Shown here piece by piece: positions 51,338 to 59,034 of a DNA stretch of 64,000 bases. A model generated the notes under the pieces. The model searched no databases. It was given only the letters and a program-made list of their open reading frames with translations, and was not told the origin of the DNA. Position 1 is the first letter of the stretch. Each line of letters begins with the position of its first letter. Source of the stretch: UBA5543 sp964464965 (GTDB taxonomy: Bacteria; Bacteroidota; Bacteroidia; Chitinophagales; Chitinophagaceae). A program made the position numbers and the translations under genes. Location: assembly GCA_964464965.1 (NCBI GenBank), contig CAYXHM010000001.1, positions 496,001 through 560,000 on the forward strand, written 5' to 3'.

Positions 51338-52039
51338 ATGAATTTATTTATTGGAAATTTACACCCGCAAACCAGTGAAGACAGTTTACGCACATTATTT
51401 TCAGAATTTGGAGAGATAGTTTCTGTAAAAATACCGATAGATGCGCAAACAGGAACGGCCCGTGGATTTGGCTTTGTAGAGATGGCCGACAAATTTGAAA
51501 GCTTTGATGCCATTGACAATATTGATGGTACTTATTTTGAAGGGCAGGTTATATCTGTAAAAGAATCCAAGCCTAAAAATCCTCCGGGTGGCGGCAACAA
51601 CCGAGGCGGTGGCTTCAACCGTGGTGGTAGTGGCGGCGGTTTCAACCGCAACAATGACCGTAGCGGTGGTGGCGGATTTAACCGTGACCGCAATAGCGGT
51701 GGTGGTGGTTTTAATCGCGAGCGCAGCAACGACCGTAGCAGTGGTGGTGGATACAATCGCGACCGTAACAGCGGTGGTGGTGGTTTTAACCGCGAGCGCA
51801 GCAACGATGGCGGCGGATTTAACCGTGATCGCGGCAACGACCGTGGCGGCTACCGCAGCAATGACAACAATGGCGGTGGATACAACAGGGAGCGTAGTAG
51901 TGACAGCGGCGGTTTCCGCAGGAGTTACGATAACGACCGCAACAGCAGCAATGACAGCAATGGCGGTGGTACAGAAGACCCGAACAGGCAGCCCGGCAAG
52001 CGTTTCAGCCCACGCGGCCCAAGGACTAACGAGAGCTAA
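51338..52039 (+). CDS. glycine-rich RRM RNA-binding protein
   Basis: 233 residues. The N-terminal RRM (1-80) has RNP2 (LFIGNL, residues 3-8) and RNP1 (GTARGFGFVEM, about 41-51). The rest (about 85-233) is a low-complexity Gly/Asn/Arg/Ser tail of NRDRNSGGGGF-type repeats ending PGKRFSPRGPRTNES. This is the bacterial cousin of glycine-rich cold-shock RNA-binding proteins; the tail may phase-separate and is likely intrinsically disordered. A 75-bp DNA repeat encodes part of the tail. A terminator follows. Homologues are common in Bacteroidota and cyanobacteria. Confidence 0.9.
   Translation: MNLFIGNLHPQTSEDSLRTLFSEFGEIVSVKIPIDAQTGTARGFGFVEMADKFESFDAIDNIDGTYFEGQVISVKESKPKNPPGGGNNRGGGFNRGGSGGGFNRNNDRSGGGGFNRDRNSGGGGFNRERSNDRSSGGGYNRDRNSGGGGFNRERSNDGGGFNRDRGNDRGGYRSNDNNGGGYNRERSSDSGGFRRSYDNDRNSSNDSNGGGTEDPNRQPGKRFSPRGPRTNES
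51667..51830 (+). repeat. 75-bp in-frame tandem repeat in the RRM protein tail
   Basis: Nearly identical 75-bp (25-codon) units: the NSGGGGFNRERSND stretch is encoded around 51692 and again around 51767. Such repeats can expand or contract by slippage and change tail length. Confidence 0.7.
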
Positions 52040-52067
52040 TATTCAACTAAGACATACTTTAATCAGG

Positions 52068-52097
52068 GGATACATATTTATGTATCCTCCTTTTTTT
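52068..52097 (+). terminator. rho-independent terminator
   Basis: Stem GGATACAT/ATGTATCC with extra G-U/G-C pairs and a seven-T tail, 28 nt after the RRM gene. Confidence 0.85.
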
Positions 52098-52187
52098 GCT
52101 GCATACTGTATAAAAATGATACCGTAAATTTCGACAGTTACATACCGGCATTTAAACAGGTGACATGTAACAGCTGTAGCGGCACCG

Positions 52188-53540
52188 CTACTCCTCAGTT
52201 TCGTGCGGGCGGTTTATCGTAATCTTTACGCGTTGTATGCGCATCTTGTCCAGGTTCAGTACCGTAAAGTCGAATATCTGGTAGCTTACTGTTTCATTCA
52301 CAGCCGGGAACTTGCCGGACAGCTCCAGTACCAGGCCTGCTATTGAGTCACTTTCGTCCCTTACATCTTCAAATACATCAGTAGAAATACCCATAATGCG
52401 GCATACATCGTTGATGAGTGTCTTACCCTCGAAGATGTAGTTGTTATTATCTATCTTTTTGTACTGGTGCTCGTCATCATCAAACTCGTCCTTTATATCA
52501 CCTATTATCTCCTCCATGATGTCTTCCAGCGTAACAATACCCGATGTGCCGCCAAATTCATCTACTACTATTGCAAAGTGTATGCGCTTTTGCTGAAACT
52601 CTTTCAGCAGGTCTTCTATCAGCTTGCCTTCATGCACAAAGTAGGCTTGCCTTATCAGGCTATGCCAGTCAAAACCGGCATCATCCATATAAGGCAAAAA
52701 GTCTTTGGTATAAATTATCCCTGCAATTTTATCCAGGCTTTCTTTATACACGGGCATGCGCGAGTAGCCCTGGTGTATCGCTATCTTCTGCACCTCGGGG
52801 AAGGTTATGCCGTAAGGCACGCCTCCCACATCCATACGCGTACGCATGATTTGTGTAACGGTAATATTGCTGAACTTCAATATACCTTTAAAGATATTAA
52901 CTTCTTGCTTGGTAGCGGTGTGGCCTACTGTCAGTTCTATAGCATGTTCAAAATCTTTACCGGTCAGGTTGGCTACCCCTTTGGTGCCTATACGCTGCTC
53001 TATATAGCTGGTAGAAGATACCATAAGTTTACTGACAGGACGGAATAAGCCACTCATTACCTGCAATACCGGCGCAGCAAACAGCGCCATACGCATATTA
53101 TTCTGCGTGGCATATACTTTGGGCAATATCTCGCCAAACAGTACAAGTAACAGGGTAACAACTACAACATTAATAAAAAAGGTAGCGCCATCGTCAAGGC
53201 CGGTGCCGGAAAGTACTTTGTCCATCAGCATTTTGGTGGTTATTACCACAGATATGTTGATGAAGTTATTACCTATCAATATGGTAGCCAGCAATATTTT
53301 TGGCTGGTCCAGCAGGCGGGCGGCTTGCTTGGATGAGCCTGTTTCTTTCGTTTTCAGGTAGGTAATATCCTTTGCTGAAAGTGAAAAATATGCCGTCTCA
53401 GAGCCGGATGTAATGGCGCTGAGCATTAACTGAATGAGTATAACAATAATAAGTATAGTGACAGTGGAAGCAGAAAATGCCTCGCCTGTAGCCAGAAATA
53501 TAGATGTCAGAATCGGATCCCCGTCTGCCGCGCTTCCCAA
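52188..53540 (-). CDS. gldE: GldE-like CNNM/CorC membrane protein
   Basis: 450 residues, starting with TTG at 53540; the frame upstream is closed by a stop and the next ATG lies inside the first membrane helix. CNNM domain with several helices (about 25-200; SGSETAYFSL, GEILPKVYATQNN), CBS pair (VVDEFGGTSGIVTLEDIMEEIIGD) and CorC_HlyC domain (NYIFEGKTLINDVCRIMGI). The order mutY-ssb-gldE is the conserved Bacteroidota neighbourhood of gldE, a gliding/T9SS-associated gene, which supports the name. gldD, often adjacent, is absent. The other CNNM protein at 34484 lacks this context. Confidence 0.75.
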   Translation of the reverse strand: MGSAADGDPILTSIFLATGEAFSASTVTILIIVILIQLMLSAITSGSETAYFSLSAKDITYLKTKETGSSKQAARLLDQPKILLATILIGNNFINISVVITTKMLMDKVLSGTGLDDGATFFINVVVVTLLLVLFGEILPKVYATQNNMRMALFAAPVLQVMSGLFRPVSKLMVSSTSYIEQRIGTKGVANLTGKDFEHAIELTVGHTATKQEVNIFKGILKFSNITVTQIMRTRMDVGGVPYGITFPEVQKIAIHQGYSRMPVYKESLDKIAGIIYTKDFLPYMDDAGFDWHSLIRQAYFVHEGKLIEDLLKEFQQKRIHFAIVVDEFGGTSGIVTLEDIMEEIIGDIKDEFDDDEHQYKKIDNNNYIFEGKTLINDVCRIMGISTDVFEDVRDESDSIAGLVLELSGKFPAVNETVSYQIFDFTVLNLDKMRIQRVKITINRPHETEE

Positions 53541-53624
53541 GTAGTTTGTAGTTTGGTTATATCAAAAATAAAAAAGGGATAGAATTTGAACAACTCTTTC
53601 CCTGCTCTTTACTGTTATTTATTA

Positions 53625-54074
53625 TCAGAACGGTAGGTTATCCTTATCGCCCTGGTTAAAACTCAGGTCAGGTTCAGAGAAATTGTCCGTACCTGTAGTA
53701 TGATTAGTATTGTCTATTATGGGGTCATCACTGCCGCCTTCCTTACGTTTGTCCAGCATTACCAGGTTATCGCCCACTATTTCGGTGCTGAAACGGCGGT
53801 TTTTGTCTTTATCTTCCCAACTGCGGGTACGCAGGCGGCCTTCTATATACACCAGGCTGCCCTTGTGCAGGTATTTCTGCGCCAGTTCTGCCAGTCCGCG
53901 CCACAGTACTACGGTATGCCATTCCGTTTGCGATACCAGGTTACCCGTCTTATCTTTAAAAGTTTCTGTAGTAGCCAGCGGAAATTTAGCTACTGCTATA
54001 TTGCCTTCCAGGTATTGTAAATCCGGTTCTTTTCCCAAATTGCCTATCAAAGTTACCTTATTAACGCCTCTCAT
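53625..54074 (-). CDS. ssb: single-stranded DNA-binding protein
   Basis: 149 residues. An OB fold starts MRGVNKVTLIGNLGKEPDLQY; the conserved TEWHTVVLWRGLAELAQKYLHKGSLVYIEGRLRTRSWEDK segment spans about 50-90; the flexible tail is Asn/Thr/Asp-rich and ends in the acidic tip DNLPF that docks replication and repair partners. Forms tetramers on ssDNA. It lies 43 nt after mutY and 85 nt before gldE, all on the minus strand. Confidence 0.97.
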   Translation of the reverse strand: MRGVNKVTLIGNLGKEPDLQYLEGNIAVAKFPLATTETFKDKTGNLVSQTEWHTVVLWRGLAELAQKYLHKGSLVYIEGRLRTRSWEDKDKNRRFSTEIVGDNLVMLDKRKEGGSDDPIIDNTNHTTGTDNFSEPDLSFNQGDKDNLPF

Positions 54075-54116
54075 TACGACTAATATTTATATTACAGGAA
54101 TAATCGATTAACCATA

Positions 54117-55190
54117 TTAATAAAAGTATGATTTTTTTTCAAGAAATGAAACAATAGATTTAGGGAAAGCGTATTTATTTAGCTCCTTAAAATCAACCCA
54201 CGCACCGTCCCCGGGCAGCGTATCAGGCTTTGTTTTTACCCTGGCTATATAAAACTGCTGCTCGATGATACGGTGTGTCAGCCTTTGCGATGCTTCACCG
54301 GCTTCTGCTACATCCGCAGCTTTAAGTTTCAACGTTTTTACCGCCTCCTCTTTTAGCAGGTCTTCTTTTTTATACAATTCGGTATGTTCTACCAGCAGTG
54401 GCTCATGCAGGTTCTGCCATATATCGTTGGCTGTGCGTTTACGCAGCCATAGTCTACCATCATGCAGCAGGAATAAGTAATGGAAATATCTCCTCTTAAC
54501 GGTCAGCTTCTTGCTTTTTACAGGCAGGTCGGCTGTCATGGCATGTTTACAGGCAAAGCATTTTTTCTGCAAGGGGCAGTCCCCGCACAGTGGTGCTGCG
54601 GGTTTGCACACTGTGGCGCCAATGTCCATGATGGCCTGGTTGTAGCCCGCACTGTCGGTAGTGTCCAGCAATTCCTGCGCCAGCTGGCCAAATTCTTTTT
54701 TGCCCGCGGTACTATCTATTGGGGTTTCAATGCCAAAATATCTTGATAGCACCCTGTACACATTACCGTCCAGCACGGCATATGGCAGGCCATATCCAAA
54801 CGAGGCAATGGCGGCCGCGGTATAACTGCCAACCCCTTTCAGGCCGGCTATCTGTTCATATTCACGGGGAAACCTGCCTTCCAGTTCTGTAGCAATGTAC
54901 CTGGCGCTGGCCAGCATATTGCGGCAGCGGTTGTAGTAGCCCAGCCCCTGCCATAGCCTGAACACATCTTCGTCTTTTGCGGCGGCAAGGTGTTTTACCG
55001 TGGGGTACTCTTCTGTAAAACGCAGGTAATAAGGCAGCCCCTGCTCTGCCCGTGTTTGCTGGAGTATCACTTCAGACAGCCATATTTTATACGGGTCTTT
55101 CTCCTCTTTCCACGGCAGTGCCCTATAGTTGCCGGTAACATGCCAGTGCATCAGTTGCCGGGTAAAGTATTGTCGCTGCGCCTTGTCCAT
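54117..55190 (-). CDS. mutY: A/G-specific adenine glycosylase
   Basis: 357 residues. HhH-GPD glycosylase core with WLSEVILQQTRAEQG (substrate contact), LKGVGSYTAAAIASFGYGLPYAVLDGNVYRVLSR (helix-hairpin-helix and catalytic Asp), and a [4Fe-4S] cluster loop C-x6-C-x2-C-x5-C (CKPAAPLCGDCPLQKKCFAC region). The C-terminal NUDIX-like domain (about 230-350) recognises 8-oxoG. It removes adenine opposite 8-oxoguanine. First gene of the mutY-ssb-gldE series. Confidence 0.96.
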   Translation of the reverse strand: MDKAQRQYFTRQLMHWHVTGNYRALPWKEEKDPYKIWLSEVILQQTRAEQGLPYYLRFTEEYPTVKHLAAAKDEDVFRLWQGLGYYNRCRNMLASARYIATELEGRFPREYEQIAGLKGVGSYTAAAIASFGYGLPYAVLDGNVYRVLSRYFGIETPIDSTAGKKEFGQLAQELLDTTDSAGYNQAIMDIGATVCKPAAPLCGDCPLQKKCFACKHAMTADLPVKSKKLTVKRRYFHYLFLLHDGRLWLRKRTANDIWQNLHEPLLVEHTELYKKEDLLKEEAVKTLKLKAADVAEAGEASQRLTHRIIEQQFYIARVKTKPDTLPGDGAWVDFKELNKYAFPKSIVSFLEKKSYFY

Positions 55191-55265
55191 TTTTTACAGT
55201 CCACGCAATATACACAGGTTGTACCACAGGCTGTATATTTTCTCTGAAAAGTCGGGGCTAACCAT

Positions 55266-55273
55266 TAATTTTG
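55266..55273 (+). promoter_or_regulatory. -7 promoter element (TAATTTTG)
   Basis: TAATTTTG fits TAnnTTTG and lies 20 nt before the transketolase-subunit ATG at 55294. Confidence 0.5.
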
Positions 55274-55293
55274 CTGCCAGAATAACAACTACA

Positions 55294-56139
55294 ATGGAGT
55301 TAGAACAACTTAAGAATACAGCATCGCAGGTGCGCAGGGATATAGTAAGAATGGTACACGCGGTGCAGAGCGGCCACCCCGGTGGCTCATTGGGCTGCAC
55401 AGAGTATCTCACTGCGCTGTACTTCCATATCATGGACCATAACCCGGAAAAATTTGATATGGATGGTAAGAACGAAGATGTATTCTTCCTGTCTAACGGC
55501 CATATTTCTCCCGTATTCTACAGTGTATTGGCACGTTCAGGTTACTTCCCGGTAGATGAACTGAAGACCTTCCGCAAATTAGACTCAAGACTGCAGGGCC
55601 ACCCTACTACGCACGAAGGGCTGCCCGGTGTGCGCATAGCCAGCGGTTCTTTGGGCCAGGGCATGAGCGTAGCCTGCGGTGCGGCGCTAGCTAAAAAAAT
55701 GAATGGTGATAAACATCTGGTGTTCTCCCTGCATGGCGATGGCGAACTGCAGGAAGGACAAAACTGGGAAGCCATCATGTTTGCAGCGCATCATAAAATT
55801 GACAACCTCATAGCTACGGTTGACTGGAATGGTCAGCAGATAGACGGCGCTACCAAAGATGTAATGAACCTGGGCGACCTGCGGGCTAAGTTTGAAGCCT
55901 TTGGCTGGCATGTAATAGACCTGGAAATGGGTAATGATATGGCTGAGGTGGTAAAAACACTGGAAGCTGCCAAAGGTGAAACAGGCAAAGGCAAACCAAT
56001 AGTGATACTGATGAAGACCGGCATGGGCCACGGCATAGACTTTATGCAGGGCAGCCACGAATGGCACGGCATAGCGCCAAATGACGAACAGCTTGAAAAA
56101 GCGCTGGCGCAGGTGTCTATGACTATTGGAGATTACTAA
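55294..56139 (+). CDS. transketolase N-terminal subunit (thiamine-diphosphate domain)
   Basis: 281 residues from the ATG at 55294; the earlier frame start at 55129 is antisense to mutY. TPP-binding region: HPGGSLGCTEYL, GSLGQGMSVACGAALAKK and the GDGELQEGQNWEAIMFAA..NLIATVDWN motif with Mg/TPP contacts. It ends MTIGDY, about the size of split-transketolase N-subunits. The pyrimidine/C-terminal subunit, needed for activity and usually adjacent, is not in the following 1 kb (two lipoproteins follow). Probably works with a partner encoded elsewhere, in the pentose phosphate pathway or DXP-like synthase context. Confidence 0.9.
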   Translation: MELEQLKNTASQVRRDIVRMVHAVQSGHPGGSLGCTEYLTALYFHIMDHNPEKFDMDGKNEDVFFLSNGHISPVFYSVLARSGYFPVDELKTFRKLDSRLQGHPTTHEGLPGVRIASGSLGQGMSVACGAALAKKMNGDKHLVFSLHGDGELQEGQNWEAIMFAAHHKIDNLIATVDWNGQQIDGATKDVMNLGDLRAKFEAFGWHVIDLEMGNDMAEVVKTLEAAKGETGKGKPIVILMKTGMGHGIDFMQGSHEWHGIAPNDEQLEKALAQVSMTIGDY

Positions 56140-56158
56140 GAACATCAACAATATTTTC

Positions 56159-56190
56159 AAGCCGTCTTCTTCACAAAGGGACGGCTTTTA
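56159..56190 (+). terminator. rho-independent terminator
   Basis: An 8-bp stem AAGCCGTC/GACGGCTT with a T-rich tail, 20 nt after the transketolase stop. Confidence 0.85.
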
Positions 56191-56241
56191 TATTTAGGGC
56201 AAATGATGTTTATTTACAGCCTTAATTAAAAAACCTGTACA

Positions 56242-56739
56242 ATGAATAAATACCTGTTGACCTTATGCATCGGCATCTGCATTGTTGTAGTTTCCTGCAA
56301 AGACAAGGGAAAAGACCCAGTGCCGCAAAAGGAACAGTCGCTATTATTGGGTTATTGGACAGTTACCGAATCATATTGGGATACAAATACCAACGGCACT
56401 TATGAAGTGGAAGAAAAAGAAGAAACTGGTCCGGACGACATGATTGCATGGGAATTCCGGGATTCTGGGAAGTTTATTTTATACAGTATCTACAGGGGCG
56501 TCGATAGCATACTATTGAAAGATACTTCAGTCAGCAAGTGGGCACAATCAACCGATGGCAAACAAGTTCTTTTATTAGGTAAAGTATGGGATACAGATAG
56601 CACAACCAGGGATACAACATATATAGATATTATATCGCTCTCAAAAGATAAGATGATACTGGAATCCTTTTATTCTTATATAAACAGGGGTGGTAGCTGG
56701 ATAAGAGTGAAGACAAGAGACTACCTAGATAAAAGGTAA
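56242..56739 (+). CDS. lipocalin-like lipoprotein with EF-hand-like loop
   Basis: 165 residues: lipobox VVSC (Cys19), then a lipocalin/DUF-type strand start LLGYWTVTESYW. At residues 47-58 the sequence DTNTNGTYEVEE matches a Ca2+-binding EF-hand loop (D1, N3, N5, G6, E12). Remaining strands (IAWEFRDSGKFILYSIY, KQVLLLGKVWDTD, ISLSKDKMILESFYSY) fit a small beta-barrel. It is probably a lipidated envelope protein. The next gene encodes a divergent paralogue with the same layout. Function unknown. Confidence 0.65.
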   Translation: MNKYLLTLCIGICIVVVSCKDKGKDPVPQKEQSLLLGYWTVTESYWDTNTNGTYEVEEKEETGPDDMIAWEFRDSGKFILYSIYRGVDSILLKDTSVSKWAQSTDGKQVLLLGKVWDTDSTTRDTTYIDIISLSKDKMILESFYSYINRGGSWIRVKTRDYLDKR

Positions 56740-56810
56740 CAGAATTGCAAAAAAACCTCTGGCATAATAATTGCCCTTGAACTCCGTTAAACATCTTAAA
56801 CTCCCCTTTT

Positions 56811-57284
56811 ATGACTAAAACACTGCTCAAAGGATTACTGGCCGTTATAGTATCCGGTACACTTCTTACCTCCTGCAAAAAAGAAAAAGAAAACATTCTG
56901 CCTACAGCGAAGGATCATCTTGTAGGCAAATGGAAGTTCGCGTATGCTGCTTACGACGAGAACGGCAACAAAATGCTGGAAGAAAACGAAAAGGAAACTG
57001 ATATAGACGGCGGGATATTCTTCTTTAGCCCTGATGGAAGCGGCTATATTTCTTACGATGAAATATACTACCCCCAAGGTCATGAAGAGAAAGAATATTT
57101 CAAATGGAGCCTACAGAAGAACGACACCGAATTAAAACTGGTACTGGGAGAAGATGATTATGAAGAAACAACGATAGCTAAAATAAAGACCCTGAATGGC
57201 AGCGACTTATTGCTGGAAATAGATGAAGACCCAGACTTTGAGGACGAAATGCAATGGGTAGGCCTCGCAAAGCAACCACTGTAA
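56811..57284 (+). CDS. lipocalin-like lipoprotein, paralogue of the preceding gene
   Basis: 157 residues: lipobox LTSC (Cys22), KKEKENILPTAKDHLVGKWKF start, and at residues 49-60 DENGNKMLEENE, an EF-hand-like loop with Asp49, Asn51, Asn53 and Glu60 but Lys at the Gly position. Later strands GGIFFFSPDGSGYISYDE and LLLEIDEDPDFEDEMQWV are very acidic. Same layout as the preceding product: lipobox, about 25-residue linker, W-strand, EF-like loop. Tandem duplication is likely. Function unknown; calcium binding is inferred. Confidence 0.65.
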   Translation: MTKTLLKGLLAVIVSGTLLTSCKKEKENILPTAKDHLVGKWKFAYAAYDENGNKMLEENEKETDIDGGIFFFSPDGSGYISYDEIYYPQGHEEKEYFKWSLQKNDTELKLVLGEDDYEETTIAKIKTLNGSDLLLEIDEDPDFEDEMQWVGLAKQPL

Positions 57285-57309
57285 CAACCTGCAAAATATA
57301 AATTTATAA

Positions 57310-57335
57310 AAACGCCCCGCATCAGCGGGGCGTTT
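57310..57335. terminator. bidirectional terminator
   Basis: An 11-bp perfect stem AAACGCCCCGC/GCGGGGCGTTT with an ATCA loop, between the convergent lipoprotein and acyl-CoA dehydrogenase genes. Confidence 0.92.
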
Positions 57336-57338
57336 CTT

Positions 57339-58481
57339 TTATTGATTTAATATGCTTCTTGATATCACCAGCTTCTGTATTTCAGACGTTCCCTCACCTA
57401 TCGTGCACAGCTTGCTGTCGCGGTAGTATTTCTCCACAGGGAAATCTTTGGTATAGCCGTACCCACCAAATATCTGCACCGCGTCTGTAGCAACCTGCAC
57501 GCTCACTTCAGATGCGTAGTATTTTGCCATGGCAGACTCTTTGGTCATACTCACGCCACGGTTCTTCATATCTGCAGCCTGGTATATCAGCGCTTCTGCA
57601 GCAGATATTTTAGCATACATATCAGCCAGTTTAAACGCTATAGCCTGGAAGTGAGATATAGGCTGGTCAAACTGTTCACGCTCTTTAGAATATTTCAATG
57701 CAGCCTCGTATGCACCCTGTGCAATACCCAATGATAATGCAGCGATAGAGATACGTCCGCCGTCCAGTATCTTCATAGCCTGGCGGAAACCATCACCCAC
57801 CTCGCCCATACGCTGCGCGTCTGATATGCGGCAGTTGTCAAAAACCAGCTCTGTAGTTTCTGATGCACGCATACCCAGTTTGTTTTCTTTCTTCCCGGCG
57901 CTGAAACCAGGTGTACCACGTTCTACTATAAACGCGGTCACATTGCCTTTGGTACGGGGCTCACCGGTACGTGCCAGCACTACGGCCACATCCCCGCTTT
58001 TACCGTGCGTTATCCAGTTTTTAGTGCCATTCAGTATCCAGCCGTCGCCATCTTTGGTGGCTGTGCAGCGCATATTGCCTGCATCACTGCCGGTATTAGC
58101 CTCTGTCAGTCCCCATGCGCCTATCCATTCAGCCGTTGCCAGTTTAGGCAGGTATTTTTTCTTTTGTTCTTCGTTACCAAAGTATAAGATATGCCCCGTG
58201 CACAGCGAGTTGTGCGCGGCTGTAGAAAGGCCTATAGAGCCACATACTTTAGCTATCTCGCTCACTACAGTCACATATTCAAAATATCCCAGGCCCGATC
58301 CCCCGTATTCTGTTGGCACCAGTACACCCATCAGCCCCAGTTCGCCCATTTTGCGAAACAGTTCAACAGGAAATATCTGCTCTTCGTCCCATTTCATCAT
58401 GTCCGGACGGATGTGTTTATTGGCGAAATCGCGGATCATTATTGCTATTTCCTGTTGGGTGTCAGTGTAATTAAAATCCAT
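57339..58481 (-). CDS. acyl-CoA dehydrogenase
   Basis: 380 residues, normal for the family. N-terminal helix bundle; beta-barrel with WGLTEANTGSDAG and GTKNWITHG (FAD/substrate contacts); C-terminal helices with KFSKEREQF-type substrate site (LKYSKEREQFDQPI), QIFGGYGYTKDFPVEKYYRD and the terminal IGEGTSEIQKLVI, whose Glu is the catalytic base. It oxidises acyl-CoA to enoyl-CoA in fatty-acid or branched-chain degradation, passing electrons to ETF. Chain length specificity not decided. Transcribed alone between two gaps. Confidence 0.93.
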   Translation of the reverse strand: MDFNYTDTQQEIAIMIRDFANKHIRPDMMKWDEEQIFPVELFRKMGELGLMGVLVPTEYGGSGLGYFEYVTVVSEIAKVCGSIGLSTAAHNSLCTGHILYFGNEEQKKKYLPKLATAEWIGAWGLTEANTGSDAGNMRCTATKDGDGWILNGTKNWITHGKSGDVAVVLARTGEPRTKGNVTAFIVERGTPGFSAGKKENKLGMRASETTELVFDNCRISDAQRMGEVGDGFRQAMKILDGGRISIAALSLGIAQGAYEAALKYSKEREQFDQPISHFQAIAFKLADMYAKISAAEALIYQAADMKNRGVSMTKESAMAKYYASEVSVQVATDAVQIFGGYGYTKDFPVEKYYRDSKLCTIGEGTSEIQKLVISRSILNQ

Positions 58482-58585
58482 AATTTGATTAACATACTAA
58501 ATAAGGCGCAATTTTACGAACTTTTTGCCATCTGTCCATGACAATGGCCTTTGTTTCGCGGTTTTTCTTAATACAACGCCCCTTA

Positions 58586-59008
58586 TTATTCCACTACAGT
58601 CATTTCCAGCAGCATTTCCTTCGTCTCCTGCCTGAACTTGTAAACATCCAGTACCTGCTCCATATTGGTGAACTTGCCCAACTGTCTTCGGCGCTGCAAT
58701 ATGCGGTGAGATAAGCCCTTGCCTATGCCCGGCAGGGAAATAAGCGTCAGCGAATCAGCAGTATTCAGGTTGATTTTCGTGCCGGGCGGCAATGTCACTT
58801 TGCCTGTATTTTGGAATTTGGGATTTTTTTCCTGTAATTTCTTAGTCGCTATCACCACCTGCTGCACATCTACCTCGGGCGATGATACCCACAGGTGCAT
58901 CGTAAACCTCACGGCAATAAGCACCAGCATAATGGCCAGCAGGGCGACGATGCCCATACGTTCCGGACGTGTAAATGTGGTAAATGATTTCAGCAGTTTT
59001 TTTTTCAT
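58586..59008 (-). CDS. helix-hairpin-helix (ComEA-type) membrane-anchored protein
   Basis: 140 residues. N-terminal transmembrane helix (about 18-38, GIVALLAIMLVLIAVRF), a short linker, then a ComEA-like HhH domain (about 85-138): KINLNTADSLTLISLPGIGKGLSHRILQRR with the LPGIG hairpin, then GKFTNMEQVLDVYKF. ComEA-type proteins bind DNA at the cell surface and help natural uptake; this short form may act likewise, uncertain. Upstream lies the DoxX-like gene on the same strand, 26 nt away. Confidence 0.82.
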   Translation of the reverse strand: MKKKLLKSFTTFTRPERMGIVALLAIMLVLIAVRFTMHLWVSSPEVDVQQVVIATKKLQEKNPKFQNTGKVTLPPGTKINLNTADSLTLISLPGIGKGLSHRILQRRRQLGKFTNMEQVLDVYKFRQETKEMLLEMTVVE

Positions 59009-59034
59009 GCAGCAGGTAAAACTACAAAAATATG

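Noticed and set aside
51588..52127. Plus-strand frame with Ala/Thr/Val-rich protein overlapping the RRM gene
   Set aside because: It is the out-of-frame reading of the Gly-rich repeat and lacks a start context.
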